A stretch of 13,030 nt of DNA from Burkholderiaceae bacterium (GTDB taxonomy: Bacteria > Pseudomonadota > Gammaproteobacteria > Burkholderiales > Burkholderiaceae), in the NCBI GenBank assembly GCA_017997515.1, contig JAGOEY010000023.1, forward strand, positions 2,548 to 15,577, given 5' to 3'. Positions 8,523 to 13,030 of this stretch are shown piece after piece (within the stretch, counting starts at the first letter, position 1; the number at the start of each line of letters is the position of its first letter). The notes under the pieces are model-generated. The model was given only the letters and a program-made list of their open reading frames with translations, was not told the origin of the DNA and searched no databases. Both the position numbers and the translations under genes were made by a program.

Positions 8523-9508
8523 GTCAATTTGGTCAAAATTTTGGCAAAGTGGCCGTGCTGATGGGCGGCGCATCGGCGGAGCGTGAGGTGTCGCTCATGT
8601 CCGGCGCAGGTGTACTGCAGGCCCTGCGCGACAAAGGGGTGGATGCCCACCCGTTCGACCCGGCGCAACGTGACCTGGGCGCGCTGCGCGAAGAGGGTTT
8701 CACCCGCTGCTTCATCGCATTACATGGCCGCCACGGTGAAGACGGCACGGTGCAGGGCGCACTTGAGCTGCTGGGTATTCCGTACACCGGCTCGGGTGTG
8801 ATGGCCTCCAGCGTGGCCATGGACAAAGTCATGACCAAACGCATCTGGCAGGCCGAGGGGCTGCCCACGCCCAAGTACGTGCGCCTTGCCGCCGACCAGC
8901 TGGACGCCGCACAGGTGCGCAGCGTGCCCGATGTGTTGGGCCTGCCGCTGATCGTTAAGCCGCCGCGTGAAGGCTCTTCCATCGGTGTGACCAAAGTGCA
9001 GAGCCATGCGCAGATGCAGGAAGCAGTCACCCTGTCCGCCCGGTACGACGCTGATGTGTTGTGTGAAGAATTCATCGAAGGCGAAGAGGTGACCTGCGCC
9101 GTGCTGGGCAGTGGCCCGGATGCACGTGTGTTGCCGGTGGTGCGTATCGCCGCACCCGAAGGGGCCTACGACTACCAGAACAAGTATTTCACCGACGACG
9201 TGAAGTACCACTGCCCGAGTGGCCTGCCCGAAGCCGAAGAGCGCGAAATTCAGCGCATCACGCTGGCCGCCTACCGTTCGCTGGGCTGCCGGGGCTGGGG
9301 CCGTGCCGACGTGATGATCCGCGCCAGCGACCGCAAGCCCTTTCTGCTGGAGATGAACACCTCGCCCGGCATGACCAGCCACTCACTCGTGCCCATGTCG
9401 GCCCGTGCCGCAGGTATTGGCTACGAAGACTTGTGCCTGCGGGTGCTGGCCTCGGCCACGCTCGACACACCCGCACACGCGCTGACAACACCGCAAGGAA
9501 CACCATGA
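8519..9508 (+). CDS. ddlB: D-alanine--D-alanine ligase
   Basis: Cytoplasmic ATP-grasp enzyme that joins two D-Ala for MurF. The 329 residues show [12 protein letters not shown] (15-26), whose E21 matches the first-substrate glutamate of E. coli Ddl[23 protein letters not shown]; the ATP-binding [24 protein letters not shown] (216-224), the omega-loop region where Tyr goes with D-Ala rather than D-lactate specificity; and the metal-binding [12 protein letters not shown] (278-289). It starts at GTG 8519, overlapping the murC stop by four bases (GTGA), with AGGAAGGG (8503-8510) upstream. The symbol ddlB is given from position in the dcw cluster; a second ddl elsewhere cannot be excluded. It ends in an ATGA overlap with ftsQ. 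Confidence 0.96.
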   Translation: MSQFGQNFGKVAVLMGGASAEREVSLMSGAGVLQALRDKGVDAHPFDPAQRDLGALREEGFTRCFIALHGRHGEDGTVQGALELLGIPYTGSGVMASSVAMDKVMTKRIWQAEGLPTPKYVRLAADQLDAAQVRSVPDVLGLPLIVKPPREGSSIGVTKVQSHAQMQEAVTLSARYDADVLCEEFIEGEEVTCAVLGSGPDARVLPVVRIAAPEGAYDYQNKYFTDDVKYHCPSGLPEAEEREIQRITLAAYRSLGCRGWGRADVMIRASDRKPFLLEMNTSPGMTSHSLVPMSARAAGIGYEDLCLRVLASATLDTPAHALTTPQGTP

Positions 9509-10311
9509 GTGATTCGCTGCCCGCACCCTTCGACGTCAAGCTGATGAACATGGCCGCTTCGGCCCTGTTCATGCTGTGCGGCGTCGCGGTGCTGGCGGCG
9601 GGCGCATGGTGGGTGCTGCGCAACCCGGCCTTCGCTATCGGCGGCATCGTGGTGCAGGGTGAAGTCACCCACAACAACGCCGTCACACTGCGGGCCAATG
9701 CGGCCCCGCGGCTGCAGGGCAACTTCTTCACGGTGAACCTGGGTGCTGCACGCGAGGTGTTCGAGTCCGTGCCCTGGGTGCGCAAGGCCGTGGTGCAGCG
9801 TGAGTTTCCGAACCAGCTGCGGGTGCAGCTGCAAGAGCACCAGGCCGTGGCGCATTGGGGCCGTGAGGACCAGTCCACCATGGTGAACAGTTTTGGTGAA
9901 GTGTTCGAGGCCAATGTGGGTGACGTGGAGCAGGACGACCTGCCCCGTCTGTACGGCCCCGCTGAACACGCGGCCGAAGTGCTGGCCATGTACCGGCGGC
10001 TGACACCCCTGCTCGCACCGCTCGACACCACGCTGGAAGAGCTCTGGCTGTCGTCGCGCGGGGGCTGGCGGGGTGTGCTTGACAGTGGTGCGACCCTTGA
10101 ATTCGGCAGCGGCACACCCGAACAGGTGGAGGCCGTGACGCAGCGTTTTGTCCACACGCTGACCCAGGTCACGTCGCAGTACGGCCGCCGGGTGGATGCG
10201 CTGGAATCCGCCGATTTGCGCCACAACGAGGGGTACGCGCTGCGCTTGCGGGGGGTGACCACCATCAGCGCCGAGGCGGCGGCCAAACCGGCCAAACCCG
10301 TGAAGCGGTAA
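9505..10311 (+). CDS. ftsQ: Cell division protein FtsQ
   Basis: Bitopic inner-membrane divisome protein that, with FtsB and FtsL, links the cytoplasmic ring to septal synthesis. The 268 residues have a short cytoplasmic tail, one membrane segment at about 17-37 ([20 protein letters not shown]), a periplasmic POTRA domain starting near [16 protein letters not shown] and including [22 protein letters not shown]'s conserved PWV, then the FtsQ beta domain with RLYGP. ATG 9505 is chosen because it overlaps the ddlB stop (ATGA), has AAGGA (9494-9498) upstream and yields a normal short tail; an upstream in-frame GTG would sit inside ddlB. The C-terminus is Ala/Lys/Pro-rich, as is common. It stops with TAA, unlike its TGA-ending neighbours. 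Confidence 0.95.
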   Translation: MSDSLPAPFDVKLMNMAASALFMLCGVAVLAAGAWWVLRNPAFAIGGIVVQGEVTHNNAVTLRANAAPRLQGNFFTVNLGAAREVFESVPWVRKAVVQREFPNQLRVQLQEHQAVAHWGREDQSTMVNSFGEVFEANVGDVEQDDLPRLYGPAEHAAEVLAMYRRLTPLLAPLDTTLEELWLSSRGGWRGVLDSGATLEFGSGTPEQVEAVTQRFVHTLTQVTSQYGRRVDALESADLRHNEGYALRLRGVTTISAEAAAKPAKPVKR

Positions 10312-10364
10312 GACAGAACACACACAGAACAGACCAACGCAGACACAGACCTACAGGTACAGAC
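10312..10364 (+). promoter_or_regulatory. ftsQ-ftsA spacer: unstructured CA-rich ftsA leader
   Basis: The 53 bp gap is built of CA/ACAGA runs; no T occurs on the + strand from 10310 to 10351. Such RNA should have little secondary structure. The only Shine-Dalgarno-like bases are AGG (10355-10357), seven bases before the ATG, so an open leader may help initiation. No terminator or convincing promoter is visible. Confidence 0.5.
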
Positions 10365-11594
10365 ATGGCAAAAGAATACAAAGATCTGGTCGTCGGACTC
10401 GACATCGGCACCGCCAAGGTGATGGCGGTGGTGGCCGAGGTGCTGGCCAACGGCGAGCTCAAACTCGCTGGTTTTGGTGTGGCACCGAGCAACGGCCTCA
10501 AGCGTGGCGTGGTGGTCAACATCGACGCCACAGTGCAGAGCATCCAGCAGGCGCTCAAAGAGGCCGAGCTGATGGCCGACTGCAAGATCACCCGGGTCTA
10601 CACCGGCATCACCGGCAGCCATATCCGTGGCCTCAACTCCAGCGGCATGGTGGCCATCAAGGACAAGGAAGTCACCCAGGCCGACGTGGCGCGTGTGGTG
10701 GAGACGGCCAAGGCCATCAACATCTCGACCGACCAGCGCCTGCTGCTGGTCGAGCCGCAAGAGTTCGTGATCGACGGCCAGGACGTGAAAGAGCCGATCG
10801 GCATGAGTGGCATCCGGCTCGAAGCCAAGGTACACATCGTGACCGGTGCGCAAAGCGCAGCCGAAAACATCATCAAGTGTGTGCGCCGCTGCGGCCTGGA
10901 TGTGGACCAGCTGATGCTGAACCCGCTGGCCTCCAGCCTGGCGGTGTTGACCGACGACGAACGTGAGCTGGGTGTGGCGCTGGTGGACATTGGCGCAGGC
11001 ACCACCGACGTGGCCATCTTCACCAACGGAGCCATCCGCCACACGGCGGTGATCCCGATTGCGGGTGACCTGATCACCAGCGACATCGCCATGGCGCTGC
11101 GCACCCCGACCAAGGACGCCGAAGACATCAAGGTCGAAAACGGCTACGCCAAACAGCTGCTGGCCGACCCGGACACCCAGGTCGAAGTGCCCGGCCTGGG
11201 CGACCGCGACCCGCGCATGCTCAGCCGCCAGGCATTGGCCGGTGTCATCGAGCCACGCATCGAAGAAATCTTCTCGCTGGTGCAGCAGGTGATCCGTGAG
11301 TCCGGCTTCGAGGAAATGTTGTCCTCCGGCATCGTGCTGACGGGTGGCAGCTCGGTGATGCCAGGCATGGTCGAGCTGGGCGAAGACATCTTCCTCAAGC
11401 CCGTGCGCCGTGGCCTGCCCAAATACAACAGCGCGCTGGCCGACATGGTCAGCCAGCCGCGTGCCGCCACGGTGATGGGCCTGCTCGAAGAAGCCCGTCT
11501 GGCGCGTCTGCGGGGCTTCCGGGTGGCGCAAAAGAGTGGTTCGGTCAAAACAACCTTCGGTCGTTTTCGCGACTTCATCGTGGGGAACTTCTGA
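10365..11594 (+). CDS. ftsA: Cell division protein FtsA
   Basis: Actin-fold ATPase that anchors FtsZ filaments to the inner membrane. The 409 residues start MAKEYKDLVVGLDIGTAKVMAVV, the phosphate-1 loop; DIGAGTTDVAIF (208-219) is phosphate-2; LTGGSSVMPG (325-334) is the adenosine motif. The SHS2/1C region lies between the first two. The C-terminal RFRDFIVGNF (400-409) is the amphipathic membrane-targeting helix, preceded by a short basic linker, so the protein is complete. Length is normal for the family (E. coli 420). It is separated from ftsQ by 53 bp with only a weak ribosome site, and from ftsZ by about 300 bp. It stops with TGA at 11592-11594. Confidence 0.97.
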   Translation: MAKEYKDLVVGLDIGTAKVMAVVAEVLANGELKLAGFGVAPSNGLKRGVVVNIDATVQSIQQALKEAELMADCKITRVYTGITGSHIRGLNSSGMVAIKDKEVTQADVARVVETAKAINISTDQRLLLVEPQEFVIDGQDVKEPIGMSGIRLEAKVHIVTGAQSAAENIIKCVRRCGLDVDQLMLNPLASSLAVLTDDERELGVALVDIGAGTTDVAIFTNGAIRHTAVIPIAGDLITSDIAMALRTPTKDAEDIKVENGYAKQLLADPDTQVEVPGLGDRDPRMLSRQALAGVIEPRIEEIFSLVQQVIRESGFEEMLSSGIVLTGGSSVMPGMVELGEDIFLKPVRRGLPKYNSALADMVSQPRAATVMGLLEEARLARLRGFRVAQKSGSVKTTFGRFRDFIVGNF

Positions 11595-11644
11595 TGAAAC
11601 TTGGTTCACCCCCAGGCTGCGCGCACTGCGTGTCGCTTCGCCAA

Positions 11645-11658
11645 CCCCCTGCCGGGGG
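11645..11658 (+). terminator. GC hairpin downstream of ftsA (not a classical terminator)
   Basis: CCCCC (11645-11649) pairs with GGGGG (11654-11658) around TGCC. No T-run follows, so it is not a standard intrinsic terminator; it may slow transcription or protect the ftsA mRNA end. Confidence 0.3.
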
Positions 11659-11666
11659 CGACGCTG

Positions 11667-11690
11667 GTGGACTGGCAAAGCCAGATCCAC
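11667..11690 (+). other. 10 bp hairpin with AAA loop and one bulged A, ftsA-ftsZ spacer
   Basis: GTGGACTGGC (11667-11676) pairs with GCCAG (11680-11684) and TCCAC (11686-11690), with loop AAA and a single unpaired A at 11685. The core CTGGCAAAGCCAG is a perfect inverted repeat. No T-run follows. It could be an RNA processing or stability element separating ftsA from ftsZ expression; this role is inferred. Confidence 0.6.
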
Positions 11691-11702
11691 GGCGTCTGCT
11701 TG

Positions 11703-11897
11703 AAAAGGCATGTGTATCGAACGGCACGGGAGTGAACCCATGAATTTTTACCCTCTCTGGCTGGCACGGGGCAGCCCCCCTCGGAATTTTTATGAGCGAT
11801 GGCGGCGCACCGGGCCACCTTCCTAAACAGCTCCCTCGGCGATCCCCAGAAAAATTTTTATCCAATAAACGGCAACTGCAAATTCAAGGAGTTAGTA
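11703..11897 (+). promoter_or_regulatory. AT-punctuated leader upstream of ftsZ
   Basis: This part of the ftsA-ftsZ spacer has no credible gene. AATTTTTA occurs three times (11743-11750, 11785-11792, 11853-11860), standing out from the GC-rich background. A TATCCA at 11859-11864 could be a -10 element, but no good -35 lies 17 bp upstream. AAGGAG (11886-11891) is a strong Shine-Dalgarno six bases before the ftsZ ATG. A dedicated ftsZ promoter here is plausible, as ftsZ often has one, but is not demonstrated. Confidence 0.35.
11886..11891 (+). promoter_or_regulatory. Ribosome binding site of ftsZ
   Basis: AAGGAG lies six bases before ATG 11898 and fixes that start. It is among the strongest Shine-Dalgarno sites in the window, in keeping with the high FtsZ level cells need. 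Confidence 0.85.
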
Positions 11898-13030
11898 ATG
11901 ACCATCGAAATGATCGAAGTAGAAGAGTTCAATCTGGGCACACAGATCAAGGTGATTGGTGTCGGCGGCGGTGGTAGTAATGCGGTCGAACACATGATCG
12001 GCCGGCATGTGCAAGGCATTGAATTTATCTGCGCCAATACCGATGCCCAGGCCCTGCAGCGCAGCGCCGCACACCGCACGATCCAGCTGGGCACCAGTGG
12101 CCTGGGCGCAGGTGCCAAGCCCGACAAGGGCCGTGAAGCGGCCGAGGCCGCCATTGACGACATCCGTGCCTCCATTGACGGCGCGCACATGCTGTTTATC
12201 ACCGCGGGTATGGGCGGCGGCACCGGAACCGGCGCGGCACCTGTGATTGCCCGTGTGGCCAAGGAAATGGGCATTCTCACCGTGGGGGTGGTGACCAAGC
12301 CGTTCGACTTTGAAGGCGGCCGCCGCATGACCAATGCCGAACACGGCCTGGCCGAGCTGGAGGCCAATGTCGATTCGCTGATCGTGGTGCTGAACGAAAA
12401 GCTGCTCGAAGTGCTGGGTGACGACGTGAGCCAGGACGCCGCCTTTGCCTACGCGAATGATGTGCTGAAAAACGCCGTCGGCGGTATTGCTGAAATCATC
12501 AATGTGCCCGGCGAAATCAATGCTGACTTTGAAGACGTGCGCACCGTGATGGGTGAACCCGGCAAGGCCATGATGGGCACCGCCATGGCCGACGGCCCGG
12601 ACCGCGCCCGCATTGCTGCGGAGCAGGCCGTGGCCTGCCCGCTGCTCGAAGGCATTGACCTGTCGGGTGCGAAGGGTGTGCTGGTGCTGATCTCGGCTGC
12701 CAAGGGTTCGCTCAAGCTGAGTGAATCGCGTCTGGCCATGAACACCGTTCGCGCCTACGCGTCGCCCGAAGCCCAAGTCATCTTCGGCACGGCCTACGAC
12801 GACAGCCTGGGTGAACAGATCCGCGTCACCGTGGTGGCCACCGGCCTGAGCCGCCAGCGCCAGGCGGTACCCCAGCTCAAGGTGCTGCGCACCGGCACCG
12901 ACAACATGCCGTTCCAGATGGCGGGTTCGGGTATGGGCCATGTGGGCATGGGCGGAAGTGCACAACCCGACTACGGCAGCATGGCCGTGCCCAGCGTGTG
13001 GCGCACCGGCCGCACCCAGGCAACGGACCG
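11898..13030 (+). CDS. ftsZ: Cell division GTPase FtsZ (3' end beyond the window)
   Basis: Tubulin-like GTPase that forms the division ring. The frame from ATG 11898 is open to the window end (377 codons). MTIEMIEVEEFNLGTQIKVIGVGGGGSNAVEHM is the family N-terminus; the tubulin signature GGGTGTG is at 106-112; KPFDFEG and the T7-loop NADFEDV (208-214) with the catalytic Asp residues D210 and D213 are present. The GTPase and C-terminal subdomains are complete to about residue 320; the variable linker begins with Met/Gly-rich sequence (MAGSGMGHVGMGG). The conserved C-terminal peptide that binds FtsA and ZipA is not in the window. It has its own strong ribosome site and a long leader, so it may be expressed partly apart from ftsA. 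lpxC would be the expected next gene. Confidence 0.97.
   Translation, partial: MTIEMIEVEEFNLGTQIKVIGVGGGGSNAVEHMIGRHVQGIEFICANTDAQALQRSAAHRTIQLGTSGLGAGAKPDKGREAAEAAIDDIRASIDGAHMLFITAGMGGGTGTGAAPVIARVAKEMGILTVGVVTKPFDFEGGRRMTNAEHGLAELEANVDSLIVVLNEKLLEVLGDDVSQDAAFAYANDVLKNAVGGIAEIINVPGEINADFEDVRTVMGEPGKAMMGTAMADGPDRARIAAEQAVACPLLEGIDLSGAKGVLVLISAAKGSLKLSESRLAMNTVRAYASPEAQVIFGTAYDDSLGEQIRVTVVATGLSRQRQAVPQLKVLRTGTDNMPFQMAGSGMGHVGMGGSAQPDYGSMAVPSVWRTGRTQATD

Larger units (their letters stand above)
11601..11702 (+). repeat. Hairpin-rich dispersed repeat between ftsA and ftsZ
   Basis: From about TTGGTTCACCCCCAGGCTGC to GGCGTCTGCTTG, this ~100 bp stretch resembles, from memory, a very common intergenic repeat of Comamonadaceae. 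What is seen directly is two tight hairpins (11645-11658 and 11667-11690) and a character unlike the flanking genes. It starts within ten bases of the ftsA stop. It carries no coding signature. Family membership is recall and needs a genome-wide search. Confidence 0.55.

Noticed and set aside
8519..9508. Vancomycin-resistance type D-Ala-D-Lac ligase
   Set aside because: The Tyr-containing omega-loop region and dcw position fit an ordinary D-Ala-D-Ala ligase.
11700..11722. TTGAAA as a -35 box of an ftsZ promoter
   Set aside because: No acceptable -10 hexamer occurs 16-18 bp downstream.
9258..11741. 827-codon open frame on the - strand across ddlB, ftsQ and ftsA
   Set aside because: Spans three clearly real + strand genes and shows no domain; long antisense frames are common at this GC content.
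11594..11743. 49-residue + strand ORF starting on the ftsA stop
   Set aside because: Lies almost wholly in the repeat-like block, has no ribosome site of note and no recognisable sequence; the TGATG overlap is probably chance.
11792..11977. 61-residue ORF overlapping the ftsZ start out of frame
   Set aside because: Runs into ftsZ in another frame, has no good ribosome site and no family resemblance.

Overview
This window is a division and cell wall (dcw) cluster read entirely on the + strand. The order is murE (3' end only), murF, mraY, murD, ftsW, murG, murC, ddlB, ftsQ, ftsA and ftsZ (3' end missing). The high GC content, the gene order, the inserted segments in MraY and MurD, and several dispersed-repeat fragments that I recall from Comamonadaceae genomes point to a Gram-negative betaproteobacterium of the order Burkholderiales, probably Comamonadaceae (Rhodoferax/Polaromonas/Acidovorax-like). 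The genus is an inference; no search was run. The DNPR motif in MurE indicates meso-diaminopimelate peptidoglycan.

Layout: 1-4584 carries the cytoplasmic ligases MurE, MurF and MurD with the membrane transferase MraY between MurF and MurD. 4581-5846 is the SEDS glycosyltransferase FtsW. 5843-6003 is an unusual pair of ~80 bp repeats inserted exactly at the ftsW/murG junction. 6004-9508 carries MurG, MurC and D-Ala-D-Ala ligase. 9505-13030 carries the divisome genes ftsQ, ftsA and ftsZ. Nearly every junction is a 4-10 base start/stop overlap, so translation is probably coupled. Exceptions are mraY-murD (11 bp gap, GTG start), ftsQ-ftsA (53 bp) and ftsA-ftsZ (303 bp, holding a hairpin-rich repeat and an AT-rich leader).

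How it works together: MurC, MurD, MurE and MurF add L-Ala, D-Glu, meso-DAP and D-Ala-D-Ala to UDP-MurNAc. Ddl makes the D-Ala-D-Ala. MraY attaches the product to undecaprenyl phosphate to give lipid I, and MurG adds GlcNAc to give lipid II. FtsW polymerises lipid II at the septum, FtsZ forms the ring, FtsA anchors it to the membrane, and FtsQ recruits the periplasmic divisome parts.

The genes themselves are ordinary and appear intact; I see no new gene system. The parts worth a second look are non-coding or low-complexity: the structured tandem repeat between ftsW and murG, apparent repeat fossils in the 3' ends of murG and murC, a hairpin-rich repeat between ftsA and ftsZ, and a long acidic Ala/Pro/Glu-rich linker in MurD.
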